Source: a virus
IMG/VR virus record: IMGVR_UViG_3300042463_000067
Span: 1-25,908 of that record
Reading direction: 5' to 3' (one strand)
Length of the DNA stretch: 25,908 nucleotides
Part shown: positions 8,622 through 16,236 of the stretch, one piece after another
How the letters are laid out: each line of letters begins with the position of its first letter
Numbering within the stretch: the first letter of the stretch is position 1
The notes under the pieces: model-generated
Database searches by the model: none
What the model saw: only the letters and a program-made list of their open reading frames with translations
What the model was told of the DNA's origin: nothing
Made by a program: the position numbers and the translations under genes

Positions 8622-9314
8622 ATGGCAGCAGTAAATGGTAAAAACGTAATGCTTTATTGGCATAGAACAGATGTAGACCCAGAGGTGGATGTTGCATTTG
8701 CTTGTAGTACAAATTGTGCTTTTAATGTAAGCGTAGACCAAAAAGAGGTAACAAGCCAGTCAAGTGCTTGGTTTAGAGAATTTAAGAACGATGTAGCTAC
8801 TTGGAATGTAACCTGTGATGGGTTGATTATTTTGAGTGGTTTTTCTTATTTATTTATGCTTGAAAAACAGTTATCAAGAACACCAATAGAGATTAAGTTT
8901 GTGGTGGATAACGGAGTTGATGGTTTAACAATTATTAATGGAATTTGTAATATATCAAGTTTATCAATAAATGCTCCTATGAGGGATGTGGCTACATATA
9001 ACGTAAGCCTACAAGGTAGCGGTGCATACAATACAACAGGAACAGAGGTTGACCCAAGCGGTGTTATTATCGTAGGTGCTAACCCTGTTAAAACAAAAGG
9101 TTACACGGCAAGTGGTGGAGAAACTTCAATTACTTTTGCTGACACGATTGGTTATGCTTGTTTATACGTTTCAAGAGGTGGTGTGGATGCACAAAACATT
9201 TTAACAACAGGAGTTCCAACAGGAGATGATGTGAAGTTTGTGAGTGCGACAGGAGTTCTTACTTTTGGTAGAGCATTAGCAGCTGGGGAATATATTAGAG
9301 GATTATTTCAATAA
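8622..9314 (+). CDS. Second tail-tube-like (TP901-1 major tail family-like) protein
   Basis: 230 residues. The first ~140 follow the TP901-1/Phage_tail_2 pattern closely: GKNVMLYWHR, then an ACSTNCAFNVSVDQKEVTSQ strand, then WFREFKNDVATWNVTCDGLI, and RDVATYNVSLQGSG at the end of the domain. The C-terminal ~80 residues (PSGVIIVGANPVKTKGYTASGGETSITFADT…LTFGRALAAGEYIRGLFQ) form a separate small beta domain, possibly exposed on the tail surface. It lies after the tail-tip protein rather than in the usual tube position, and the protein from 3503 has the same opening plan. It may be the true tube, a minor tube ring or a tip adaptor for the fibre encoded next. Confidence 0.55.
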   Translation: MAAVNGKNVMLYWHRTDVDPEVDVAFACSTNCAFNVSVDQKEVTSQSSAWFREFKNDVATWNVTCDGLIILSGFSYLFMLEKQLSRTPIEIKFVVDNGVDGLTIINGICNISSLSINAPMRDVATYNVSLQGSGAYNTTGTEVDPSGVIIVGANPVKTKGYTASGGETSITFADTIGYACLYVSRGGVDAQNILTTGVPTGDDVKFVSATGVLTFGRALAAGEYIRGLFQ

Positions 9315-9320
9315 AATATT

Positions 9321-12300
9321 ATGAGTCAATTACAAGTAACAGGAGAAGCAAAGATTAGGGATATTCAAGGTCCAGTAGTGTCTAATAGCGGTGTTATAAC
9401 TGCTTTAGATGGTGATGCTTCTCAATATGTACGAGGAGATGGTACTTTAGCTGACTTTCCTACATCAACAGGTGGAGGTAGTTCGGTTTCTTATTATCTT
9501 AACTCAAGTGTAAGTCAAGGTACAATAGGAGGGGTTGCTTATAGACAATTAGGTAAAACACCTATCGCTGGTGCTGGAACTGATATTGTTATATCTTCAA
9601 ATGGATATGTAGCGAGTTACTTAACCGATGCTAATGACCCAGCTTTATTAGAAGTACCAGCTGGTAACTTTAATTGCGAGTTCTATTTTAGTGTAAATAA
9701 CAATACAGGAAATCCTTTTGTTTATGCAGAGGTTTACAAATATGATGGAACAACTTTTACCTTAATAGGTACAAGCGTTGGAGTTCCAGAATACATTACA
9801 GAAGGAACTGTAATTAACCCTTACTATTTTGCTATCCCAGTTGCTCAAAGCGTATTGACTGTTACAGATAGAATAGCGATTAGAATCTATGTAAACGTAG
9901 ATGGTAGAACAGTTACTTTACATACTGAAAATAATCATTTGTGTCAAGTAGTTACTACTTTCTCAAAAGGATTAATCTCTTTAAATAACCTTACAAGACA
10001 AAACCAATTCTTTGCGACAGGAACAAGTGGAACTGACTTTGGGATATCTTCAAGTGTAGCTACGCATACTTTTAACCTACCTATTGCTTCGGCTACAAAT
10101 ACTGGTAAGTTAAGTTCAACAGATTGGAGTACGTTTAATAACAAGCAAAACACAATAACTGACCCAATTACAGGAACAGGAAATAGTACACAAATTGCTT
10201 ATTTTAATAGTCCTACAAGCATTACAAGTGAGGCAGCGTTTAACTACGATGCTTCTACGAATAGACTTGGAGTTAATACTTCAGTTCCAAATGCGACTAT
10301 TGGAGCAAACGCTGGTACTGATAGCGGTTACTCTTTGTTGCTTAAAAATGACAACGCAAACTATAATGGTATCGGATTCGGTACTGATTCAACATACGGC
10401 AACTTAATCTCAACTGAAAAGTTGGGAACTGCACCAGCAAGGAATTTAACCTTGTTAAACCAAAGCGGTTACATCTCAATAACAGAGGTTGGTAATTTAG
10501 GGGTAAACATTTTAAACCCTAATACAGGCTTAGACATTTATAATGGCACAAGTGCCTTCTTATGGCTTCATACGGCTAACTCTGGCATTACAGGAACAGA
10601 TGGTGTTAGATTGGCTTTATTTAGCACTAATGCTGCTAATTTAAGGAACTACGAAGGTGCGTTTAGCATTACGGCTGAAGGTGATTTCTCAATCATTACT
10701 TTAGGTGCTGAAAACCTAAGAGTAAATAGTGCCGATGGTAGTATTTATCAATCTAAGGTTGCTAATGCAATGCTTAAATCTGTAAGTGGTGTAATTACTG
10801 CTGCCGTTGCAAATACGGATTATCAATCACCAATTAGCTTAACAACAAGTGGCTCAAGTGGTGCAGCTACTTTCTCAAGCAATATTTTAAACGTACCTAA
10901 TTACACTTTAAGTGGTTTAGGTGGTGTACCTACATCAAGAACTTTAAGTATTAATGGAGTTTCTTATGATTTGAGTGCTGATAGAAGCTGGACAATTACT
11001 TCTGATATTACTGGTAGTGGTGCAGATGGTAGAGTTGCTTATTGGAATGGTACAAATAGCATCACATCGGAAGCTGGGTTTATTTACGATGCATCAACAA
11101 ATAGATTAGGGGTTAACACAAGCGTACCTAATGCGACAATAGGTGCTGATGCTGCTTTAAATAGCGGATATGGTTTGCTTATCAAAACAGGTGCTTCTAA
11201 CTATAACGGAATAGGAATCGCAATAGATTCTACTTATGGTAACACAATAGAAACGGCTAAATTAGGAACTGCATCTGCAAGAAACTTGACTTTACTTAAT
11301 CAAAGTGGATTTGTTTCACTTACTGAATCTGGTGCTTTTGGTGTGGGTATATTGACTCCTAATAACGGAATAGATATTTACAATAGCACTCAAAGTCAAT
11401 TATGGTTACATAATGCTGCAAGTGGTCTTACTGCTACCGATGGTGTAAGATTAGCTTTGTTCAATAACTTATCTGCTAATTTAAGAAACTTTGATGGTGG
11501 ATTAAGTTTAACGGCTGAGGGAGATTTCCAAATTATAACTATTGGAGCAGAGAATTTTAGAATAAATAGTGCAAACGGATTCGTTGGAATAGGTAATCCA
11601 GCTTCTTTAACTTCATTATTAACTGTTAATGGTTCTATAACACAATCAGTAACATCTGCTTTGTTAAAAACTAATGCGAGTGGTACAATTGTAGCGGCGG
11701 TTGCTGGAACGGATTATGTTACTCCTTCTGGATTAAGCGGATATGTTCCAACAAGTAGAACAATAACAATCAATGGAACATCTCAAAGTTTAGTTGCTGA
11801 TTCAAGTTACACTGTTGGTACTTTAAGAGGAAATGGAGTTAGTGGTAGAATACCATTTTATGATGGTACACAAACTTTTAGCAATAGTTCAAATTTTATT
11901 TGGGATGATGTAAATGGATATTTAGGTGTAAATAATACTCCACAAATTCCTCTTGATGTATTAGGTGCTGGATTTAATGTATCTGGTACTAATATGAATA
12001 TTGTTGCAAGATTCACAAAAGATAAAAGTTCTACATTTAAAGGAATAGGTTTAGGATACGATACTTCAAGTCAAACAGGTATTATTTATGCTGATACTGC
12101 TACAACTTCTATACCATCAAACATTGCTTTTTGGACTTTAGGTAGTGGTGTTTATACTGAAAAAATGCGTATTACTGGTGCTGGTAACGTTGGAATTGGA
12201 ACGAGTACAATAGGTAGCGATTTTAAATTAGCAGTTTATGGCAGTAATTCTTTAATGGCTTTTCAAAATGCTAATACTGGTCAAGGTAATGGCGATGGAT

Positions 12301-13328
12301 TTATAGTAGGAAGTTTTGGTAATGTTGATGCTTACTTGTATAATTATGAGAATGCAAACATAATTATGGGTACAAATGCAACTGAACGTATGCGTATCAC
12401 AAGCGGTGGCAACGTTGGAATCGGAACGAGTAGTCCAACACAAGGTAAATTACAAGTAGAAAATAGCGGAGGTGATACATTAGTAAATATAAACAATATT
12501 ACTACTAATGGTTCAGGTTTATATATGACTGTATATACAAGTGGTTCATTAGTAAGTTCAGGAAGAATATTGCAAGATAATTCAGGCGGTATGAGATTCT
12601 ACACAGGTACTACAAGCGATACCGAAAAAATGAGAATCACATCGGGGGGTTATTTAAAAGCAAGTAATACAGGAACATATAGAGGTTCAACAGACCCATA
12701 TCACGAATTTGTACAAACGGCTAATGATAGAAATACAATATTTAGAAGTACAAATGCAAGTTATACAAGTAATATGTTATTGCTTGATGCAGTTAGGTCA
12801 GCAAATAGTGCTTATAGTTTTTTATTTGCTAATAGCGGAGATAATACAGATAGAGAATTTGATTTAAAAGGTGATGGTAATGGTTATGCAGATGGTGCTT
12901 GGACTGGTGGAGGTGCTGACTATGCAGAATATTTTGAATGGGAAGATGGAAACATTAACAATGAAGATAGAAGGGGAATGTCAGTTTCTTTAGTAGATAA
13001 TAAAATTAAAATAGCCGAAAAAGGAGAAGTTATTATAGGTGTAATTTCAGGTAATGCTTCAATAATTGGAGATGCTGCTTGGAACAAATGGAGTGGTAAA
13101 TATTTAAAAGATGATTTTGGTTCTTATATTTTAGATGAAGATGGGTATAGAACTTTAAATCCTAATTACAATGCTGATGAATTATATATTCCAAGAGAAC
13201 AAAGACCAGAATGGGGTGTTGTTGGATTAGTTGGGAAGCTATCTGTTATAAAAGGTCAACCAACTATGCCTAATTGGATTAAAATGAAAAACATTTCTGA
13301 TAATGTTGAACAATGGTTAATTAAATAA
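9321..13328 (+). CDS. Tail fibre with internal duplication and C-terminal autoprotease-like (Peptidase_G2) domain
   Basis: 1335 residues, the largest gene here. The N-terminus (MSQLQVTGEAKIRDIQGPVV…YVRGDGTLADFPTSTGG) is a typical tail-fibre attachment region. The centre holds two tandem ~220-240 residue units (about 283-502 and 563-800), followed by shorter fibre repeats of the type EKMRIT.GGNVGIGTS. From about residue 1198 comes GADYAEYFEWEDGN…EDRRGMSVSL…IIGVISGN…W..KYLKDDFG, which matches the Peptidase_G2 / intramolecular chaperone domain of phage appendages. That domain helps a trimeric fibre fold and then cuts itself off. It is likely the receptor-binding fibre. Assignment of the C-terminal domain rests on the motif order; the cleavage site is not determined. 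Confidence 0.8.
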   Translation: MSQLQVTGEAKIRDIQGPVVSNSGVITALDGDASQYVRGDGTLADFPTSTGGGSSVSYYLNSSVSQGTIGGVAYRQLGKTPIAGAGTDIVISSNGYVASYLTDANDPALLEVPAGNFNCEFYFSVNNNTGNPFVYAEVYKYDGTTFTLIGTSVGVPEYITEGTVINPYYFAIPVAQSVLTVTDRIAIRIYVNVDGRTVTLHTENNHLCQVVTTFSKGLISLNNLTRQNQFFATGTSGTDFGISSSVATHTFNLPIASATNTGKLSSTDWSTFNNKQNTITDPITGTGNSTQIAYFNSPTSITSEAAFNYDASTNRLGVNTSVPNATIGANAGTDSGYSLLLKNDNANYNGIGFGTDSTYGNLISTEKLGTAPARNLTLLNQSGYISITEVGNLGVNILNPNTGLDIYNGTSAFLWLHTANSGITGTDGVRLALFSTNAANLRNYEGAFSITAEGDFSIITLGAENLRVNSADGSIYQSKVANAMLKSVSGVITAAVANTDYQSPISLTTSGSSGAATFSSNILNVPNYTLSGLGGVPTSRTLSINGVSYDLSADRSWTITSDITGSGADGRVAYWNGTNSITSEAGFIYDASTNRLGVNTSVPNATIGADAALNSGYGLLIKTGASNYNGIGIAIDSTYGNTIETAKLGTASARNLTLLNQSGFVSLTESGAFGVGILTPNNGIDIYNSTQSQLWLHNAASGLTATDGVRLALFNNLSANLRNFDGGLSLTAEGDFQIITIGAENFRINSANGFVGIGNPASLTSLLTVNGSITQSVTSALLKTNASGTIVAAVAGTDYVTPSGLSGYVPTSRTITINGTSQSLVADSSYTVGTLRGNGVSGRIPFYDGTQTFSNSSNFIWDDVNGYLGVNNTPQIPLDVLGAGFNVSGTNMNIVARFTKDKSSTFKGIGLGYDTSSQTGIIYADTATTSIPSNIAFWTLGSGVYTEKMRITGAGNVGIGTSTIGSDFKLAVYGSNSLMAFQNANTGQGNGDGFIVGSFGNVDAYLYNYENANIIMGTNATERMRITSGGNVGIGTSSPTQGKLQVENSGGDTLVNINNITTNGSGLYMTVYTSGSLVSSGRILQDNSGGMRFYTGTTSDTEKMRITSGGYLKASNTGTYRGSTDPYHEFVQTANDRNTIFRSTNASYTSNMLLLDAVRSANSAYSFLFANSGDNTDREFDLKGDGNGYADGAWTGGGADYAEYFEWEDGNINNEDRRGMSVSLVDNKIKIAEKGEVIIGVISGNASIIGDAAWNKWSGKYLKDDFGSYILDEDGYRTLNPNYNADELYIPREQRPEWGVVGLVGKLSVIKGQPTMPNWIKMKNISDNVEQWLIK
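10167..11720 (+). repeat. Tandem protein repeat inside the tail fibre (two units, 840-base period)
   Basis: Unit 1 is 10167-10826 and unit 2 is 11007-11720. Both encode the order ITG.G…SITSEA.F.YDASTNRLGVNTSVPNATIGA, GY.LL.K…NYNGIG, LGTA.ARNLTLLNQSG, G.DIYN, DGVRLALF, LTAEGDF.IIT.GAEN and AAVA.TDY. The spacing of matching codons is 840 bases (10245 and 11085 for the YDAST tyrosine). Unit 2 has an extra segment (FVGIGNPASLTSLLTVNGS). The units agree as protein but differ at most synonymous positions. Confidence 0.85.
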
Positions 13329-13339
13329 AATAAAATAAT

Positions 13340-13666
13340 ATGAAATACTGGTACATTAATCAATTAGACTGCGTTCCTCAAGATGGTGATTTAACTGACT
13401 TTGTGGTTGTCGCACATTGGACTCGCTTAGCAAAAGAAACAATCAACGAGAAAGAATACCAAGCAAATGTCTATGGCGCACAATCATTCTCAAAGGATGA
13501 TGTTGCTAACTTTATACCTTACGAGGACTTAACCTATGACATCGTTTGTGGTTGGTTGGATGCTTCTTTAGATGTAGAGGCTTTAGACCTTAATTTAGAC
13601 CAACAAATAGAGAATCAAGTTAACCCACCGATTGTTGTATTGCCGTTACCTTTTACAAATCCGTAA
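13340..13666 (+). CDS. Small acidic protein after the fibre gene, function unknown
   Basis: 108 residues: MKYWYINQLDCVPQDGDLTDFVVVAHWTRLAKETI…, then an acidic C-terminal half (DASLDVEALDLNLDQQIENQ) and a proline-rich end (PPIVVLPLPFTNP). It has no signal peptide or membrane segment. It follows the tail fibre by 11 bases with an A-rich leader (AAATAAAATAAT-ATG). Small genes in this position often encode fibre assembly chaperones or accessory tail proteins, but I do not recognise a motif that proves it. Confidence 0.6.
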   Translation: MKYWYINQLDCVPQDGDLTDFVVVAHWTRLAKETINEKEYQANVYGAQSFSKDDVANFIPYEDLTYDIVCGWLDASLDVEALDLNLDQQIENQVNPPIVVLPLPFTNP

Positions 13667-13684
13667 TTAAATTGAATATTTAAC

Positions 13685-13692
13685 TATATTTG
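13685..13692 (+). promoter_or_regulatory. Candidate -7 promoter element before the lysis region
   Basis: TATATTTG fits TAnnTTTG and lies 17 bases before the ATG at 13710, giving a leader of roughly 11 bases. It falls in the short gap after the tail genes. There is no convincing -33 TTG at the normal distance (a TTG at 13672-13674 is too close), so confidence is moderate. Confidence 0.4.
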
Positions 13693-13709
13693 TATATAAA
13701 ATAAAAACT

Positions 13710-13853
13710 ATGATAACAATTAACGAAACACAAATCAAGGAATTAGAAGCGTTTATCAACACTATCCCAACTGCTTATGGTTTACCATTATTGCAGTTCT
13801 TAGGTAAGTTAAATGCAGAACAAAATCCACCACAAGAATCAACTGAAGCGTAA
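13710..13853 (+). CDS. Small protein of unknown function (47 aa)
   Basis: ATG at 13710 reads MITINETQIKELEAFINTIP, then TAYGLPLLQFLGKLNAEQNP and a short polar tail ending TEA. It is soluble, with an N-terminal helix and a hydrophobic middle, and has no cysteine or signal peptide. The A-rich leader with ATAAAAACTATG fits local starts, and the stop TAA shares its last A with the next ATG, so it appears to be translationally coupled to the membrane protein that follows. It opens the lysis region, but no role can be assigned. Confidence 0.55.
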   Translation: MITINETQIKELEAFINTIPTAYGLPLLQFLGKLNAEQNPPQESTEA

Positions 13854-14026
13854 TGGTACATAATAGCAATCAATCGGACTTATTAACTATTGTTAGCGGA
13901 ACATCCGCCTTTATTAGTGTTGCGAATGTGCAACCCATAGTTTCTTTGATAGCGAGTTTGATTGCTATTATTTCTGGTCTTTTAGCTGCAAGATATTACA
14001 TCAAAGCGACTAAAAAGTTCAAGTAA
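13853..14026 (+). CDS. Small single-pass membrane protein, holin-like candidate (57 aa)
   Basis: ATG at 13853 overlaps the previous stop (TAATG), and its own stop overlaps the next ATG at 14026. The product has a polar N-terminus (MVHNSNQSDLLTIVSG), one strong hydrophobic segment at about residues 27-49 (VQPIVSLIASLIAIISGLLA) and a basic end (YYIKATKKFK). This topology, N-out with a positive C-terminal tail in the cytoplasm, is seen in small phage holins and pinholins. A holin role is inferred from topology and from its place in the lysis region; no family motif is visible. A second holin candidate is at 15471-15701. Confidence 0.6.
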   Translation: MVHNSNQSDLLTIVSGTSAFISVANVQPIVSLIASLIAIISGLLAARYYIKATKKFK

Positions 14027-14574
14027 TGTACAAGAATATAGTAATAGCGATATTGGTTATTATTGTATTTCTTTTCATAAAGGACAAATCTTCATACATA
14101 GGTCAACCATCGGTTATTATAGATACCGACACAGTTTACCAACAGAAAACTTTTACTAAGTTTATCAAAGGGAAATCAATCCCTTTTGTCGTTTTAGACA
14201 CAATCTACAATATTGATGAGGTTCACGATACAATTACCATCGTTAAAGACTATAACCAAGTAAAGGTTTATTCCGATACTATGCGCATAGATTCATTAGG
14301 ATACGCATATATCCAAGATACAATAAGCCAAAATAAGATACAAGGCAGAGGTTTTAGTGCCAATTTTAACCTACCGACTATAACAATTACCAAAGTAATT
14401 ACTCCAAAGCCTAAAAGCGAGGTTTATTTGGGTGTTTTAGGCGATTTAAGGGCATTTGACAATAAAGTAGGCTTAGGACTTGGTTTAGGGTTTAAAACGG
14501 CTAAAAAAGGCTTATTTACGATAAACGCAACTACAAATCATTATTCATTGGGTTATTATATAAAATTGTTCTAA
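14026..14574 (+). CDS. Membrane-anchored envelope protein of unknown function (182 aa)
   Basis: One N-terminal membrane segment (MYKNIVIAILVIIVFLFIKD) is followed by a periplasmic part rich in Asp/Thr/Ile repeats (VIIDTDTVYQQK…VLDTIYNIDEVHDTITIVKD…DTMRIDSLGYAYIQDT). The last ~65 residues (VITPKPKSEVYLGVLGDLRA…VGLGLGLGFKTAKKGLFTINATTN…YIKLF) look like amphipathic beta strands with Gly-rich turns, as in outer-membrane-interacting proteins. An inner-membrane anchor joined to an outer-membrane-like end would be a spanin-like way of bridging the envelope. This is inference only; no known family is recognised. Confidence 0.6.
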   Translation: MYKNIVIAILVIIVFLFIKDKSSYIGQPSVIIDTDTVYQQKTFTKFIKGKSIPFVVLDTIYNIDEVHDTITIVKDYNQVKVYSDTMRIDSLGYAYIQDTISQNKIQGRGFSANFNLPTITITKVITPKPKSEVYLGVLGDLRAFDNKVGLGLGLGFKTAKKGLFTINATTNHYSLGYYIKLF

Positions 14575-14575
14575 A

Positions 14576-14845
14576 ATGGCATTACCTGTATCGTTCAAGG
14601 ACTTCGCAAAAAATCCTGTTGTAGCTACTTTATTTATTGTTCTATGTGGCATATCTGCATTGTATATTGATGTGCGTTCTACGTTTAAAGACCAGATAAC
14701 AAGTCAAGGTGTTAAAGTGGAAAAATTAGATGAAAAGGTAGACATTATGCAAGTGGCATTAAGGAGATGCGATTCCTCTTTGGCATCTGCAACGGCTAAG
14801 TTAAGCACACTTGAAAGTTTAGGTAAAATTCAATCTATTAAGTAA
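14576..14845 (+). CDS. Inner-membrane protein with coiled coil, i-spanin-like candidate (89 aa)
   Basis: A short N-terminus (MALPVSFKDFAKNP) precedes one membrane segment at about residues 15-31 (VVATLFIVLCGISALYI). A ~55-residue helical heptad-like periplasmic part follows (DQITSQGVKVEKLDEKVDIMQVALRRCDSSLASATAKLSTLESL). An N-terminal anchor plus a coiled coil is the layout of Rz-type inner-membrane spanins. The neighbouring gene, whose ATG overlaps this stop (TAATG at 14843-14847), encodes a secreted coiled-coil protein, which strengthens a two-part reading. The same layout also occurs in tail or holin accessory proteins. Confidence 0.6.
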   Translation: MALPVSFKDFAKNPVVATLFIVLCGISALYIDVRSTFKDQITSQGVKVEKLDEKVDIMQVALRRCDSSLASATAKLSTLESLGKIQSIK

Positions 14846-15171
14846 TGAAATACTTATTATTTATATTTTTAATGGGTTGTACGGCATCGGCTCAAAACCA
14901 AAGCGAGGAAACAAAAGAAGATATAGAGTTCCAAAAGTTAATGAATAAAGTATCTGAAACAAACGATTTGTCGGTACAAGTACAAGCTAAGGCGAGTAAA
15001 AAAGAAGCGGAGTTGGTACAAAAGGCGGTGGAAACTATAAAGGAATTAAAAACAGAGGTAACAACATTAAAAACGGAATTAAGTGAAGTCAAAGCAACTT
15101 TGGATAGTGTTAGTAATGATACTGGTGTCAGTTTCAAGTTATTCGCAATACCCACAAATAAGGAAAATTAA
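14845..15171 (+). CDS. Secreted coiled-coil protein, possible lipoprotein / o-spanin candidate
   Basis: 108 residues. The signal sequence MKYLLFIFLMGCTASAQNQ can be read two ways: a lipobox (LMGC, cysteine at 12) giving a lipoprotein, or signal peptidase I cleavage after ASA, which is common in flavobacteria. After it comes an almost continuous charged helix (EETKEDIEFQKLMNK… to …SEVKATLDSVSNDTG) with heptad character. If lipidated it would suit an outer-membrane spanin partner for the preceding membrane protein. Its last 89 bases are overlapped in another frame by the next gene, an arrangement reminiscent of Rz/Rz1 but only partial. Confidence 0.6.
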   Translation: MKYLLFIFLMGCTASAQNQSEETKEDIEFQKLMNKVSETNDLSVQVQAKASKKEAELVQKAVETIKELKTEVTTLKTELSEVKATLDSVSNDTGVSFKLFAIPTNKEN

Positions 15172-15469
15172 ACAAGATTCGGTAGTTATAATGACCATTC
15201 AGCAAGGTAAAGAAATAAACGCTTTGTATTTGGGTTATAACAAGACAATAGATTCATTAAAAATTAAAACAAGATATTATGATTCAGCAATTAATCAAAT
15301 TAGTAAAAAGCAAGATACAATCAACATTTACAGATATCATATCCAAAATACTAAACCAGCCACAGGAATCGACCAAGAGTTCAAAGAAGCCTTTGAGAAA
15401 GAAAAAGGGATAAATAGGTTATGGACTTTAGTATTGTTTATGACATTAGTACTTATTAAAACACAGTAA
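15083..15469 (+). CDS. Secreted protein with C-terminal membrane anchor, overlapping the preceding gene
   Basis: 128 residues in a frame different from 14845-15171, starting 89 bases before that gene ends. The N-terminus is a signal peptide with a flavobacterial-type cut (MKSKQLWIVLVMILVSVSSY-SQ). The middle is helical and polar (IQQGKEINALYLGYNKTIDSLKIKTRYYDSAINQISKKQDTI), and the C-terminus has a second hydrophobic segment (LWTLVLFMTLVLI). A periplasmic helix tethered to the inner membrane by its C-terminus would match one half of an envelope-bridging complex. The start at 15083 is supported because any later start would lose the signal peptide. Confidence 0.6.
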   Translation: MKSKQLWIVLVMILVSVSSYSQYPQIRKIKQDSVVIMTIQQGKEINALYLGYNKTIDSLKIKTRYYDSAINQISKKQDTINIYRYHIQNTKPATGIDQEFKEAFEKEKGINRLWTLVLFMTLVLIKTQ

Positions 15470-15470
15470 T

Positions 15471-15701
15471 ATGAAATGGATAGCAAATTTATTATCGGAT
15501 GAAAGAGGTTCAATTAGCACAAAGAGAGTTATAGCTTTATTGAGTGCGTTGTTTTTATGTATTACTTTATTGGCTAATTCTTTTAGTCATTTAGAAGTAG
15601 CACCCAGCGACAAACTTGTAGATGCAGTTATGGCTATATGTATAGCAGCAATGGGTTCAAGCACTATTGACAAATTCTCAACAAAGAAAGATGCCGAATA
15701 A
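15471..15701 (+). CDS. Two-segment membrane protein, probable holin
   Basis: 76 residues: MKWIANLLSDERGSISTKRV, a membrane segment at about residues 20-40 (VIALLSALFLCITLLANSF), a short loop, a second hydrophobic segment at about 51-65 (VDAVMAICIAAMGSSTI), and a charged tail (DKFSTKKDAE). Two helices, a short length, an N-terminal 'SDE.G.iStKR' block and a position just before the cell-wall enzymes fit class II phage holins, which open the inner membrane at a set time. It begins one base after the previous stop, and its last 11 bases overlap the next tiny gene. Confidence 0.55.
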   Translation: MKWIANLLSDERGSISTKRVIALLSALFLCITLLANSFSHLEVAPSDKLVDAVMAICIAAMGSSTIDKFSTKKDAE

Positions 15702-15774
15702 CGAAAAACGAGCATTAATTATTGGCTTTATCTTTTGGATAATAGCTTTAACTTATTTTATTTATAAATTATGA
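15691..15774 (+). CDS. Tiny single-pass membrane protein (27 aa)
   Basis: ATG at 15691 encodes MPNNEKRALIIGFIFWIIAL followed by TYFIYKL and TGA. Almost all of it is one membrane helix behind a short polar head. It overlaps the preceding holin-like gene by 11 bases and the following endolysin start by ATGA, so it fills the gap between two coupled genes exactly. Its position suggests a lysis accessory or antiholin role, but nothing in the sequence proves that. It is too short for routine gene callers. Confidence 0.5.
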   Translation: MPNNEKRALIIGFIFWIIALTYFIYKL

Positions 15775-16235
15775 AACTATCAGCACACTTAGATTTAAGC
15801 GAGGTTATTCGTAGCGAATCAGCAAAGAGAAACGGAATTAGCAATATGCCTATCCCTTTACACATTGAGAACTTTAAGTTATTAGCCGAGAAAGTATTTG
15901 AGCCTGTTAGATTACACTTTGGAGTGCCTATTCACATATCAAGCGGTTATCGTAGTATAGAACTCAATAAATGCATTGGTGGTTCATTAACCAGTCAGCA
16001 TTGCACAGGTGAGGCAATAGATATTGATATGGATGGTTCTACAAGTGGTGTAACCAACAAAATGGTATTTGATTACATTAAAGACAATTTAGTTTTTGAC
16101 CAGCTTATATATGAGTTTGGCGATAGCAAGAATCCAGATTGGGTTCACGTTTCTTATGAGTCAACAGGTAAACAAAGAAAGCAAGTATTAAAGGCAATAA
16201 GGGTTAATGGTAAAACAACATACCAAAACTACTAA
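15771..16235 (+). CDS. Endolysin, M15 family peptidase (D-Ala-D-Ala carboxypeptidase-like)
   Basis: 154 residues carrying the M15 zinc peptidase motifs in order: SSGYRS (57-62), SQHCTGEAIDID (75-86, with zinc ligands His77 and Asp84), IYEFG (catalytic Glu115 candidate) and DWVHVSY (third ligand His126). Such enzymes cut peptide cross-links of peptidoglycan. It has no signal peptide, so a holin would be needed for access to the wall, and holin candidates lie just upstream. Its start overlaps the tiny membrane gene by ATGA. The length is typical of single-domain phage M15 endolysins such as the Peptidase_M15_3 type. Confidence 0.9.
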   Translation: MKLSAHLDLSEVIRSESAKRNGISNMPIPLHIENFKLLAEKVFEPVRLHFGVPIHISSGYRSIELNKCIGGSLTSQHCTGEAIDIDMDGSTSGVTNKMVFDYIKDNLVFDQLIYEFGDSKNPDWVHVSYESTGKQRKQVLKAIRVNGKTTYQNY

Positions 16236-16236
16236 T

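Noticed and set aside
10195-10407. Leu/Gln/Thr-rich frame inside the tail fibre
   Set aside because: It is a shifted-frame shadow of the repeat region with no protein-like pattern, and the fibre frame is continuous there.
16207-16236. Upstream start for the lysozyme-like gene adding ten residues
   Set aside because: It would overlap the M15 peptidase by 29 bases and add a polar piece (MVKQHTKTTN) not expected in the fold. The ATG at 16237 directly after the stop matches the TAATATG junctions elsewhere.
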